Below are positions 54,485 through 63,298 of a stretch of DNA of 64,000 nt, piece by piece; the first letter of the stretch is position 1; every line of letters begins with the position of its first letter. The notes beneath the pieces were generated by a model. The model did no database searches and was not told the origin of the DNA. It worked only from the letters and a program-made list of their open reading frames with translations. Source of the stretch: Flemingiibacterium sp045636145 (GTDB lineage: Bacteria; Bacillota; Clostridia; Oscillospirales; CAG-272); assembly GCA_045636145.1 (NCBI GenBank), contig JAZTWV010000047.1, positions 62,001 through 126,000 on the forward strand, written 5' to 3'. The position numbers and the translations under genes were made by a program.

Positions 54485-55096
54485 ATGAAAAAAGGTATAC
54501 TTATAGTTATTTCCGGTCCCTCCGGCAGCGGCAAGGGAACTGTGATAAAGCGTCTCATGGAGCTTGACCGAAGCTTTGTTTACTCGGTGTCGGCGACAAC
54601 AAGAGCACCGCGCGAGGGCGAAAAGAACGGTGTAAATTACTATTTCATCGACAAAGACGATTTTAGACGCCGTATTGATGCGGATATGATGCTTGAATAT
54701 GCAGAATACTGCGGAAACTATTACGGCACTCCAAAAAAAGAGGTAAACGAGAATCTTGCCAAGGGACGCAGTGTTATTCTTGAAATCGAGGTTGCGGGTG
54801 CTATGCAGATAAAGAAAAAATGCCCCGACGCGGTGCTCCTTATGATAACACCGCCGGATTATGCTACCCTTGAAGCAAGACTTCGCGGCAGAGGCGACGA
54901 TGTGCCGGAGGAGGTTATAAGAAAGCGGCTTGATACGGCTAAGGTTGAGCTTTCGCATCTTTCGGAGTATGACTATGTGGTGGTCAACGGCGACAACATG
55001 GTAGATACTGCGGCGCATGATATTATCGGCGTTGTGGAAGCTGAAAAGCTTCGCGTGGCACGTCAGTCCGAATACACAGAAAATTTTTTCGCATAA
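54485..55096 (+). CDS. gmk: Guanylate kinase
   Basis: A 203-residue enzyme that phosphorylates GMP to GDP. The P-loop is ISGPSGSGKGT, and the GMP-binding region shows SVSATTRAPREGEKNGVNYY with FLEYAEYCGNYYGTP-like spacing (MLEYAEYCGNYYGTPKKEV). The lid contains RLRGRGDD. It is 21 bases after remA with AAGGAA upstream. Together with rpoZ and priA it forms the standard cluster. Confidence 0.97.
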   Translation: MKKGILIVISGPSGSGKGTVIKRLMELDRSFVYSVSATTRAPREGEKNGVNYYFIDKDDFRRRIDADMMLEYAEYCGNYYGTPKKEVNENLAKGRSVILEIEVAGAMQIKKKCPDAVLLMITPPDYATLEARLRGRGDDVPEEVIRKRLDTAKVELSHLSEYDYVVVNGDNMVDTAAHDIIGVVEAEKLRVARQSEYTENFFA

Positions 55097-55159
55097 TATA
55101 GTTACATACACAAATAATCACGTTAAATATTCCATATACAAAGAAATGAGGTACTAAAA

Positions 55160-55477
55160 ATGATTTATCCTTCCGTAGAAGAACTGAGCCAGAACGGCAA
55201 ATACAACCGCTATATGCTTTGCATAGCAACCGCAAAGTGCGCAAGACTCGTAACCGACGAATATGTTCATCAGCGCGAGCAGGCTGAGAAGCTTATTGCC
55301 AACAAGGAAACCGATAAGAGCCTTGCTTCCATGATAAAGCGTGATATTCGCGATGAAAAGGCTGTTAAAAATGCAATCAACCGCATTTATCAGGGCGAAT
55401 ATAAGATAAGCGAGCCGACAAATGATGAGGCTTGCTGCCAAACCGATTTTGCAGAGACTGCTCCCGAGCAGAACTGA
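55160..55477 (+). CDS. rpoZ: RNA polymerase omega subunit
   Basis: A 105-residue RpoZ. MIYPSVEELSQNGKYNRYML is followed by the AKCARLV helix that packs on the beta-prime subunit, and DKSLASMIKRDIRDEKAV corresponds to the central helices. The C-terminal tail (about 85-105) is acidic and variable. GAGG lies ten bases before ATG 55160. The stop overlaps the priA start by one base. Confidence 0.9.
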   Translation: MIYPSVEELSQNGKYNRYMLCIATAKCARLVTDEYVHQREQAEKLIANKETDKSLASMIKRDIRDEKAVKNAINRIYQGEYKISEPTNDEACCQTDFAETAPEQN

Positions 55478-57726
55478 TGAGCGAGGCTTTGTCCGCCGTT
55501 GCGCGTGTACGGATACTTGATCTCCCGCCACTTGCTGACCGAAGCTATGACTATGAGATCCCGAAGCATCTTGCAGATAAGGTGCATAAAGGCTCGCTTG
55601 TGTCGGTGGAGTTCGGAACGGCTTCACGTGCAGGCAAGCACCGGTGCGCCGTTGTGGAGGACATACTTTCACATTCGGAATATGACAGACTGAAGCCTGT
55701 AAAAGATGTGGCAGACGACCGCTTTTCACTCTCGGAGGAGCTGCTTGGACTGTGTGCTTTCTTACGGGAGCGTACATTTTGCTCCACCGGTGAGGCTGTG
55801 CAGACCATACTGCCCGGCGGAACGCTTGGGACTCTGTTTCGCGCCAAACGCGATCCCGTGGAACGGTTTTACCGCGTGATTTCGGATACCGAGCATATGA
55901 GGCTTGGTACGGCTGAAAAGCGAGCGGTAGAATTTCTTGAAGATGCGGAACGATCAGCGGGGGAGCTTGCAGACGTTGTCAAAGTTTCACCTGCTACCCT
56001 TAAAAATCTTGTGGCAAAGGGAATCCTTTCGGTGCGCGAGTGCGCTAAGATAAGAAATCCCTATGCAGGACGGGGAAAGGTGTCTGATTCTAATGTTTTA
56101 AGCGGTGAACAGAGGTTGGCGTGCGATACTTTGTCGGAGCTTGCCCTGTCAAGAAAAGCCTGTGCGGCACTTCTTTATGGCGTGACCGGAAGCGGTAAGA
56201 CCAGGGTTATCAAATCGGTTATAGACAAGGTTATCGCAGACGGAAGATCGGTTATTGTGCTTGTACCGGAAATATCGCTTACGGGTCAGACTGTTGATCT
56301 GTTCTGCGGATTTTTCGGTGAGCGTGTGGCTGTCATACACTCATCGCTGTCCGAGGGCGAAAAATCCGATGCCTGGAAGCGCATACGCGCAGGCGAGGTG
56401 GACGTTGTTATCGGAACGCGCTCTGCGGTATTTGCTCCCCTTGACAATCTCGGAATGATAGTAATTGACGAGGAGCAGGAGCATACCTACAAATCCGATA
56501 TGACTCCAAGATATCACACCCGCGACATAGTACGTTACCGCGCGGCAAAAAACAACGCGCTTATGCTGCTTGCTTCCGCTACCCCCTCTCTTGAATCCTT
56601 TTACCGTGCGAAAGAGGGGATATACACCCTTGTAACTCTAAGTGAGCGTTACGGCACCGCTGTGCTTCCGGAGGTGAAGATAGCCGATCTGCGGCTTGAC
56701 TGCGCCGAAGGCAGAATAACTCCCATTGGTGAGGTGCTTCAGGGTGAGATTCGCGAAAATCTCAAGCGTGGCGAGCAGACAATACTTTTTGTTGGCAGAC
56801 GAGGCTACAATAACTTTGTGAGCTGTCTTAAATGCGGTGAGGTCGTGACCTGTCCCAACTGTACGGTGTCACTCACATATCACCGTGCACACGATCACGA
56901 TCATCTCAAATGCCATTACTGTGGGTATACCGAATCTGTGCCGGAGACCTGCCCAAAATGCGGCTCGGAGCATATGACACGCAAGGGATTTGGAACTCAG
57001 CTTGTGGCGGAGGAGCTTCACGGGCTTTATCCGGATGCGCGCATACTAAGACTTGATGCCGATGCCGCAGGTGCGAAATTTTCCCACGAGGTCATACTGT
57101 CACAGTTCAGAGAACACGAAGCCGACATACTTATAGGCACGCAGATGGTCACAAAGGGGCATAATTTCCCGGACGTAACATTGGTCGGAGTAATAAATGC
57201 CGACAGTGCGCTGTATCTTGACGATTTCCGTGCCACGGAGCGTACATTTGCGCTTCTTACGCAGGTTATAGGCAGAGCCGGACGTGCAGACAAGCCGGGA
57301 CGGGCAGTGATACAAACCTACAATTCCGATCATGAGACCATAAATCTTGCGGCAAAGCAGGATTACGAGGGATTTTACAACAGTGCCGTAAAACTGCGCC
57401 GCCAGCTTGGATTCCCGCCGTTCTGCGAGTTTGTGCTTCTCGGAATACACGGGGACGACGAAAAGAGCGTGCTTGACCTTACGCTGAAGCTTGATTCAAG
57501 GCTCAGAGAGTATATATCGGACAGCTTTGCAGATGTGCCGATGTACATTTTCGGTCCGTTTGAGGCGCCGGTCTATAAGGTCAATAATATATACAGAATG
57601 CGAATAATTTTGAAATGTCAGGTCACAAGAAGAGTAAGGGAGCTTATATGTACCCTGCTTTCCGATTTCCCGAAGCCAAGTGCCAAGGCATCGGTTTCGG
57701 TTGATATCGGACCTGCTTCTATGTGA
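55477..57726 (+). CDS. priA: Primosomal protein N' (replication restart helicase PriA)
   Basis: A 749-residue superfamily 2 helicase that reloads replication after fork collapse. The N-terminal DNA-binding domain begins RVRILDLPPLADRSYDYEIP. Walker A is GVTGSGKT, and Walker B is MIVIDEEQEHTYKSD. Eight cysteines in CLKCGEVVTCPNC and CHYCGY...CPKCG form the zinc region. GRAGRADKPGRAVIQTYN is the motif V/VI block. ATG 55477 shares one base with the rpoZ stop. coaBC, often found between these two genes in other Firmicutes, is absent. Confidence 0.96.
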   Translation: MSEALSAVARVRILDLPPLADRSYDYEIPKHLADKVHKGSLVSVEFGTASRAGKHRCAVVEDILSHSEYDRLKPVKDVADDRFSLSEELLGLCAFLRERTFCSTGEAVQTILPGGTLGTLFRAKRDPVERFYRVISDTEHMRLGTAEKRAVEFLEDAERSAGELADVVKVSPATLKNLVAKGILSVRECAKIRNPYAGRGKVSDSNVLSGEQRLACDTLSELALSRKACAALLYGVTGSGKTRVIKSVIDKVIADGRSVIVLVPEISLTGQTVDLFCGFFGERVAVIHSSLSEGEKSDAWKRIRAGEVDVVIGTRSAVFAPLDNLGMIVIDEEQEHTYKSDMTPRYHTRDIVRYRAAKNNALMLLASATPSLESFYRAKEGIYTLVTLSERYGTAVLPEVKIADLRLDCAEGRITPIGEVLQGEIRENLKRGEQTILFVGRRGYNNFVSCLKCGEVVTCPNCTVSLTYHRAHDHDHLKCHYCGYTESVPETCPKCGSEHMTRKGFGTQLVAEELHGLYPDARILRLDADAAGAKFSHEVILSQFREHEADILIGTQMVTKGHNFPDVTLVGVINADSALYLDDFRATERTFALLTQVIGRAGRADKPGRAVIQTYNSDHETINLAAKQDYEGFYNSAVKLRRQLGFPPFCEFVLLGIHGDDEKSVLDLTLKLDSRLREYISDSFADVPMYIFGPFEAPVYKVNNIYRMRIILKCQVTRRVRELICTLLSDFPKPSAKASVSVDIGPASM

Positions 57727-57745
57727 CGTATTACGGAGGTGCTAT

Positions 57746-58216
57746 ATGGCAAAACTCAATATAGTGAAAGACGGCGATCCAATCCTTCGCAAAAAGAGCC
57801 GCCCGGTTGAGGTTATTGATGAGCGTATAAAAACGCTTGCGGCGGATATGGTTGAGACCATGAGAGATGCCAACGGATGCGGACTTGCCGCTGTACAGGT
57901 AGGCAAGCTCAGACGTATGGTTGTGGTAGAGGTTGAGGAAAACAAACCCTACATCATGATAAACCCTGTTATCATAAAGCGTGAGGGTAATCAGCAGGAG
58001 GCTGAGGGATGCCTTTCCGTTCCGAATCAGTGGGGCATAACCGACCGTCCCATGACTGTTACTGTGCGCTACACAGGTCTTGACGGAAAGGAACATACCG
58101 TCACAGGCTCAGGTCTTGCCGGCAGAGCGTTCTGCCATGAGCTTGACCATCTTGAGGGTGTGCTGTTTACCGACAATGTTGTAAGAATGCTTGACCCCGA
58201 TGAGGTGGAATCATAA
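57746..58216 (+). CDS. def: Peptide deformylase
   Basis: A 156-residue metalloenzyme that removes the formyl group from new proteins. All three motifs are present: GCGLAAVQVG, EGCLSVP (metal cysteine) and HELDHLEG (metal histidines and catalytic glutamate). GGAGG lies seven bases before ATG 57746. It is immediately followed by fmt, its functional partner. Confidence 0.97.
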   Translation: MAKLNIVKDGDPILRKKSRPVEVIDERIKTLAADMVETMRDANGCGLAAVQVGKLRRMVVVEVEENKPYIMINPVIIKREGNQQEAEGCLSVPNQWGITDRPMTVTVRYTGLDGKEHTVTGSGLAGRAFCHELDHLEGVLFTDNVVRMLDPDEVES

Positions 58217-58218
58217 TC

Positions 58219-59175
58219 ATGAAGTCAAAAATACTTTTTATGGGTACTCCAGATTTCGCAAAGATACAGCTTGAAGCACTTATCAAGGCAGGCGCAAATG
58301 TTATAGGAGCTGTTACCCAGCCGGATAAGCCGAAAGGAAGAAAGATGATCCTCACTCCGCCGCCTGTGAAGGTGTGCGCCGAGGAGCACGGAATACCCGT
58401 GTATCAGCCGAAGACTCTTCGCGGCGAGGAATTTGCCGCACTTCTTCAGGAAATTGCTCCTGAGCTTATCGTTGTTGCGGCATACGGAAAGATACTGCCG
58501 GAGAATGTTATAAACTATCCCGGTGTTGGATGCATCTGCGTACACGGCTCGCTTCTTCCGAAATACCGCGGTGCCGCTCCAATACAGCGCGCCATTATCG
58601 ACGGCGAGGCGGAGAGCGGCATTACCATAATGCATATTGATCCCGGAATTGATACGGGAGATATGATATCAAAGGTTTCTGTAAAAATAGAGCTCGACGA
58701 CAACTTTGAGACTGTGCACGACAAGCTTGCAAATGCAGGCGCAGAGTTACTTTGCAAAACAATAGAGGAGCTTGAAGCCGGCACTGCATCCCGTGAAAAG
58801 CAGGATGATACAAACTCCACCTATGCGGCAAAGATAGAGAACGAGGACTGTTTGCTGGATTTTGATACCGATGCACTTTCGGTGCACAACCGCATACGCG
58901 GTCTGTCACCGTTTCCCCTTGCCGTAGTGTCCCAGGGCGACCGTGCGCTTAAAATAGTGCGTTCGGAGCTGGCTGATACAAAAAAAGAACACGCAAATCC
59001 CGGCGAGGTGCTTTTGTGCGATGCAAAGGCAAACCGTATTGAAGTTGCCTGCCGCCGTGGCTCGGTTTATATCACAAATCTCTTACCGGAGGGAAAGGGA
59101 CGCATGAATGCGTCAGATTACATCAACGGAAGAAAGATTTCTTCTGGGGATATACTGAAGAAGTATTCAAAATAA
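58219..59175 (+). CDS. fmt: Methionyl-tRNA formyltransferase
   Basis: A 318-residue enzyme that formylates initiator Met-tRNA. The N-terminal formyltransferase domain begins ILFMGTPDFAKIQLEALI and has the catalytic stretch CICVHGSLLPKYRGAAPIQ and HIDPGIDTGDM. The C-terminal tRNA-binding beta-barrel contains NRIRGLSPFPLAVV. It starts two bases after the def stop; its ribosome site lies within the def 3' end. Confidence 0.97.
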   Translation: MKSKILFMGTPDFAKIQLEALIKAGANVIGAVTQPDKPKGRKMILTPPPVKVCAEEHGIPVYQPKTLRGEEFAALLQEIAPELIVVAAYGKILPENVINYPGVGCICVHGSLLPKYRGAAPIQRAIIDGEAESGITIMHIDPGIDTGDMISKVSVKIELDDNFETVHDKLANAGAELLCKTIEELEAGTASREKQDDTNSTYAAKIENEDCLLDFDTDALSVHNRIRGLSPFPLAVVSQGDRALKIVRSELADTKKEHANPGEVLLCDAKANRIEVACRRGSVYITNLLPEGKGRMNASDYINGRKISSGDILKKYSK

Positions 59176-59193
59176 CAAAAAAGAGGTCAGGAT

Positions 59194-59889
59194 ATGTATT
59201 TTTTAGGTCTTGATGCCACATATCTCATCTTGGTACTGCCTGCGGTGCTCCTTGCATTCTGGGCACAGGCAAATGTGAAAACCACGTTTTCAAAGTATTC
59301 GAAAATTGCCTCAAAAAGAGGCATGACAGGCTTTGATGCCGCAAGACACATACTTGATTCAAACGGACTTCGCCATGTGCGAATAGCACAGGTTGCCGGT
59401 GAGCTTACCGACCACTTTAATCCCAAGGATAATACCGTTTATCTTTCGGATTCCGTGCATTCTGTGGCAACGTCAGCGGCGGTAGGTGTTGCGGCTCACG
59501 AGGCAGGTCACGCCGTTCAGTATGCCGTGGGATATTCTCCCATGAAGATACGCTCGGCTATTATTCCAATAACCAACATCGGCTCAAACCTTGCAATGCC
59601 GCTGTTGCTTCTGGGAATCCTGCTTGGCATGGAATCCCTTGCCTACCTTGGTGTTGCGGCGTTCGGACTGTCAACCCTGTTTCAGCTTGTAACGCTTCCT
59701 GTTGAATTTAATGCAAGCTCCCGTGCCATGAAGGCACTTGAGGGGGCAGGACTTGACAGTGAGGAGCTGAAAGCTTCAAGAAAGGTGCTTACTGCCGCGG
59801 CACTTACCTACGTTGCGGCACTTGCAGTGTCCCTTGCAAACCTTATACGAATCCTTCTTATTGCAAAAAGCAGCAACAGACGCAGATAA
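59194..59889 (+). CDS. Neutral zinc metallopeptidase, YugP family
   Basis: A 231-residue membrane protein with an N-terminal segment and three C-terminal segments. The catalytic zinc motif is AAHEAGHAVQYAVGY at about residues 106-120, with GELTDHFNPKDNTVYLS upstream, as in PF04298. The substrate is unknown. This gene often lies between fmt and rsmB in Clostridia. AAGAGG is upstream of the ATG. It ends one base before rsmB. Confidence 0.93.
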   Translation: MYFLGLDATYLILVLPAVLLAFWAQANVKTTFSKYSKIASKRGMTGFDAARHILDSNGLRHVRIAQVAGELTDHFNPKDNTVYLSDSVHSVATSAAVGVAAHEAGHAVQYAVGYSPMKIRSAIIPITNIGSNLAMPLLLLGILLGMESLAYLGVAAFGLSTLFQLVTLPVEFNASSRAMKALEGAGLDSEELKASRKVLTAAALTYVAALAVSLANLIRILLIAKSSNRRR

Positions 59890-59890
59890 T

Positions 59891-61222
59891 ATGACTAAAA
59901 ACAAGTTTACCGCACGGAGTGCGGCATACCGCTCACTTATTCTCTGTGAGCGCGATAAAAAATACTCTAATCTTGAAATAGATTCATCAATACGCCGTTT
60001 CGCCCTTGAGGGGGCTGAAAAGGGGCTTTATACCGCTATTGTGTACGGTGTTATTGAACGCCGCATCACTCTTGATTATATTATCGGCAAGCTTTCGGCA
60101 AAGCCTGTGGGAAAGCTTGACAGTCAGGTGATAACGCTCCTGCGGATGGGGCTTTATCAGCTTATATATCTCGACCGTATTCCGGAAAGTGCGGCGGTGA
60201 ACGAAACCGTTAATCTTGCCAAGGCGGAAATGCCCAAGGCGGCATCATTTATAAATGCTGTGCTTCGGAATTTCCTGCGGACTATGGGAAAAGACAAAAT
60301 TCCGTATCCGTCTGAAAATGACCGGGTGAACTATCTGTCGGTACGCTATTCCTGCGGTGCTGACGTTATAAATGTGCTCTCCGAGAGCTTTCCCGATCCT
60401 GAGCCGGTGCTTGCGGCATTTGATGCTCAGCCGGAAGTCACACTGCGCGTAAATTCGCTGAAAATATCCCGTGAGGAGCTTTTATCCAAGCTTTCGGACA
60501 AGGGGATTTCTGCAAGACCTACAAAGTATTCACCCTACGGTGTCAGACTTTGCGGAAAATCCCTTCCCTCGGAAATTTCGGAACTTATTTCAGCGGGATA
60601 CGTCTATATACAGGACGAGGCATCGCAGATAGCGGGAGCGGCGGCAGCTCCCATGCCGGATACCACGGTGCTTGACGTTTGTGCCTGCCCCGGCGGAAAA
60701 AGCTTTTCTGCCGCAATACTTATGGAAAATCGCGGCAAGCTTAAAAGCTTTGATCTTCACAAAAATAAGCTGTCTCTTGTTAAATCCGGTGCAGGACGGC
60801 TTTCAATAGATATTATAGAAACGGAAGAAAAGAACGGCTCTGTACGTGATGAGGAGCTTCTTGATTCTGCCGATACGGTTATATGCGATGTGCCGTGCTC
60901 AGGACTTGGTGTTATAGCCAAGAAGCCGGAGATAAGGTATAAATCGGCGGATGAAATGGAGCGGCTTCCTGAGATACAGTATTCCATACTTAAAAACGTG
61001 TCGGAGTACGTTAAACACGGCGGAGTTTTGTGCTATTCTACCTGCACTTTGAATAAAAAAGAAAATGAAGATGTGATTTTAAGATTCCTTCGCGAATCCG
61101 CCGAATATACGGCTGAGGACTTCAGTGTAGGGGAGCTTTCGTCAAATGGCGGAATGCTTACACTGATGCCAAATGTACACGGAACCGACGGTTTCTTCAT
61201 TGCAAAATTAAGACGTAAATAA
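59891..61222 (+). CDS. rsmB: 16S rRNA m5C967 methyltransferase RsmB/Sun
   Basis: A 443-residue enzyme with an N-terminal NusB-like domain (about 1-140: ARSAAYRSLILCERDKKYSN, then VYGVIERRITLDYII) and a C-terminal methyltransferase. The SAM loop is DVCACPGGKSFSAA, and two catalytic cysteines are in CDVPCSGLGVIA and CYSTCTLNKKENE. The start is ATG 59891, one base after the YugP stop; a longer frame runs through that gene and is rejected. Confidence 0.95.
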   Translation: MTKNKFTARSAAYRSLILCERDKKYSNLEIDSSIRRFALEGAEKGLYTAIVYGVIERRITLDYIIGKLSAKPVGKLDSQVITLLRMGLYQLIYLDRIPESAAVNETVNLAKAEMPKAASFINAVLRNFLRTMGKDKIPYPSENDRVNYLSVRYSCGADVINVLSESFPDPEPVLAAFDAQPEVTLRVNSLKISREELLSKLSDKGISARPTKYSPYGVRLCGKSLPSEISELISAGYVYIQDEASQIAGAAAAPMPDTTVLDVCACPGGKSFSAAILMENRGKLKSFDLHKNKLSLVKSGAGRLSIDIIETEEKNGSVRDEELLDSADTVICDVPCSGLGVIAKKPEIRYKSADEMERLPEIQYSILKNVSEYVKHGGVLCYSTCTLNKKENEDVILRFLRESAEYTAEDFSVGELSSNGGMLTLMPNVHGTDGFFIAKLRRK

Positions 61223-61231
61223 GGAAAAATT

Positions 61232-62329
61232 ATGCTAACACTTAACGGCAAAGCCGATCTGCTTTCCATGAACATTCCCGAAATTGAGGAATTCATTTCC
61301 TCGCTGGGAGAGCCAAAGTACCGCGCAAAGCAGATATTCTCCTGGATGCACCGCGGTGTTTCCCTTGACGGCATGACTGATATTTCAAAAAAGCTTCGTG
61401 AAAAGCTGTCGGAAACGGCGGTGGTTGATTTTCCCACTGTGGAACAAAAGCTGGTATCAAAGCTTGACGGTACGGTAAAATATCTTTTCGGTCTGCATGA
61501 CGGAAACGTTATAGAGAGCGTAATTATGCGCTACAAGCACGGAAACAGTATCTGCATTTCCTGCGAGGTGGGATGTCCCATGGGATGCAAATTCTGCGCC
61601 TCTACAATAGGCGGTCTTGTGCGAAAACTTCGCCCGGCGGAGCTTATCGGTCAGGTAATTGCCGCAGAGCGTGATCTCGGCGAGCGTATTTCAAACATCG
61701 TAATGATGGGAATCGGTGAGCCGCTTGATAATTTTGACAACACATTAAAGTTTTTATCTCTTGTTGGCGATCCCGCAGGACTTAATATCGGCAGCCGCCA
61801 TATTTCACTTTCCACCTGCGGTCTGGTTGATAAGATAGACGAGCTTGCAAAGCATGATTTACAGATAACGCTTTCCATTTCCCTTCATGCGGCGGATGAT
61901 GAGACCAGATCATCAATTATGCCGGTGAACAATAAGTGGAAGATAGAGGAGCTTCTCTCTGCCTGCAGGCGTTATTTTGAAGCCACGGGACGGCGCATAT
62001 CCTTTGAATATACGCTTATTTCGGGCAAAAACGATTCCGCAGAATACGCAAGGCGGCTTGCAAGCACGCTCAAGCACGGTTTGTACCGTAATTCGAAGCC
62101 TTTCCCCATACACGTGAATCTTATTCCCGTAAATGAAGTTGAGGAAAGCGGATTTTCCCGTTCAAGCGGAGACGCGGTGAAGAAATTCTGCGATACACTG
62201 AATTCCCTTGGCATAAATGCGACCGTCAGACGGAAGCTTGGTGGCGACATAAATGCCTCGTGCGGTCAGCTTCGCCGTGCAAAGCTTAAAGAGGATGCCG
62301 AAAAATCAGTCGATAATACCACTGTTTGA
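61232..62329 (+). CDS. rlmN: Dual-specificity RNA methyltransferase RlmN
   Basis: A 365-residue radical SAM enzyme that makes m2A at 23S A2503 and in some tRNAs. The cluster motif is CPMGCKFC within SCEVGCPMGCKFCASTIGG. MMGIGEPLDNFDN, and the methyl-accepting cysteine region NASCGQL near the C-terminus are present. AAGGAAAAATT precedes ATG 61232. It continues the def-fmt-rsmB run. Confidence 0.96.
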   Translation: MLTLNGKADLLSMNIPEIEEFISSLGEPKYRAKQIFSWMHRGVSLDGMTDISKKLREKLSETAVVDFPTVEQKLVSKLDGTVKYLFGLHDGNVIESVIMRYKHGNSICISCEVGCPMGCKFCASTIGGLVRKLRPAELIGQVIAAERDLGERISNIVMMGIGEPLDNFDNTLKFLSLVGDPAGLNIGSRHISLSTCGLVDKIDELAKHDLQITLSISLHAADDETRSSIMPVNNKWKIEELLSACRRYFEATGRRISFEYTLISGKNDSAEYARRLASTLKHGLYRNSKPFPIHVNLIPVNEVEESGFSRSSGDAVKKFCDTLNSLGINATVRRKLGGDINASCGQLRRAKLKEDAEKSVDNTTV

Positions 62330-62355
62330 TGACCCTTTACATTAAACTGTATAAT
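62326..62355 (+). promoter_or_regulatory. Possible promoter upstream of prpC-prkC
   Basis: TTGATG (62326-62331), an 18-base spacer and TATAAT (62350-62355). The -35 overlaps the rlmN stop. A second TATAAT at 62374 lacks a partner. It may give the phosphatase-kinase pair separate expression. Confidence 0.45.
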
Positions 62356-62485
62356 GCACCGTATATATTAAAATATAATCGGTGATACCTTTTTCGGATG
62401 CGTGTAAATCGCAGGCGTAAAAGGTACATAGATGTTTCACATAAAAGTGAGCTTGGGGTATGTCCCCGGAACGAGAGGAATGATT

Positions 62486-63298
62486 GTGCAAATGAACTTT
62501 TTCGGAAAAAGCGACATGGGCAAGATGCGCACCGCGAATCAGGACAGCTACTTGATACGCCCAATATGCAAGAACGCAACGCTTACTGTTGTCTGCGACG
62601 GTATGGGCGGCGCAAAGAGCGGTAACGTGGCAAGCGAGAGCGCTATTGAGACCTTTGGGGAGAGCATTGTCAAATATACACAGTCAAAGGTGAGCCGTGA
62701 GGGAATTCTTACGCTGACCAGCGATGAGGCGTGCGTTGTTCTGGATGATGCCGTGCATGATGCCAACGAGGCGGTATTCAAAAAAGCGCAAAGCTCCACC
62801 GACTATCAGGGAATGGGAACTACGCTTGTTGCGGCACTGTTCTGCGACGACACCGTATATGTGGTAAATGTGGGAGACAGCCGTCTGTACCTTGTTTCCG
62901 ATAATACCATTACACAGATAACCCACGACCATTCATATGTTCAGCATCTTATAGACAGCGGCTCGCTTTCACCTGAGGAAGCGAGAAACCATCCTTACCG
63001 CAACCGTATAACAAGGGCAGTGGGAATAAACAAAGAGCTTGAAGTTGACATATTCTCTGTGGATCTGTCAAGCCTTGAGGTCTGCTACTTACTTCTTTGC
63101 TCGGACGGACTGTCAGGACAGCTCCTTCCCGAAGATATATATGCAATCATCTCATCCGATCTTGATATTGACGTAGTTACAGATATAGAGTCTGAGCTTT
63201 CCGACAAAACAGACAAGCTTATTGATGCCGCAAACGAAGCAGGCGGACCTGACAATATTACGGCAGTGCTTGTCAAGCATGTAAAGGAGCTGGAATGA
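62486..63298 (+). CDS. prpC: PP2C-type Ser/Thr protein phosphatase PrpC/Stp
   Basis: A 270-residue metal-dependent phosphatase. PP2C motifs run in order: SDMGKMRTANQDS, VCDGMGGAKSGN, GMGTTLVAALF, VGDSRLYLVSD, SDGLSGQL and GGPDNITAVLV. It should reverse the action of the adjacent kinase. The start is uncertain: GTG 62486 lies seven bases after AGAGG, but ATG 62480 and ATG 62492 are alternatives. The gene overlaps prkC by four bases. Confidence 0.92.
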   Translation: MQMNFFGKSDMGKMRTANQDSYLIRPICKNATLTVVCDGMGGAKSGNVASESAIETFGESIVKYTQSKVSREGILTLTSDEACVVLDDAVHDANEAVFKKAQSSTDYQGMGTTLVAALFCDDTVYVVNVGDSRLYLVSDNTITQITHDHSYVQHLIDSGSLSPEEARNHPYRNRITRAVGINKELEVDIFSVDLSSLEVCYLLLCSDGLSGQLLPEDIYAIISSDLDIDVVTDIESELSDKTDKLIDAANEAGGPDNITAVLVKHVKELE

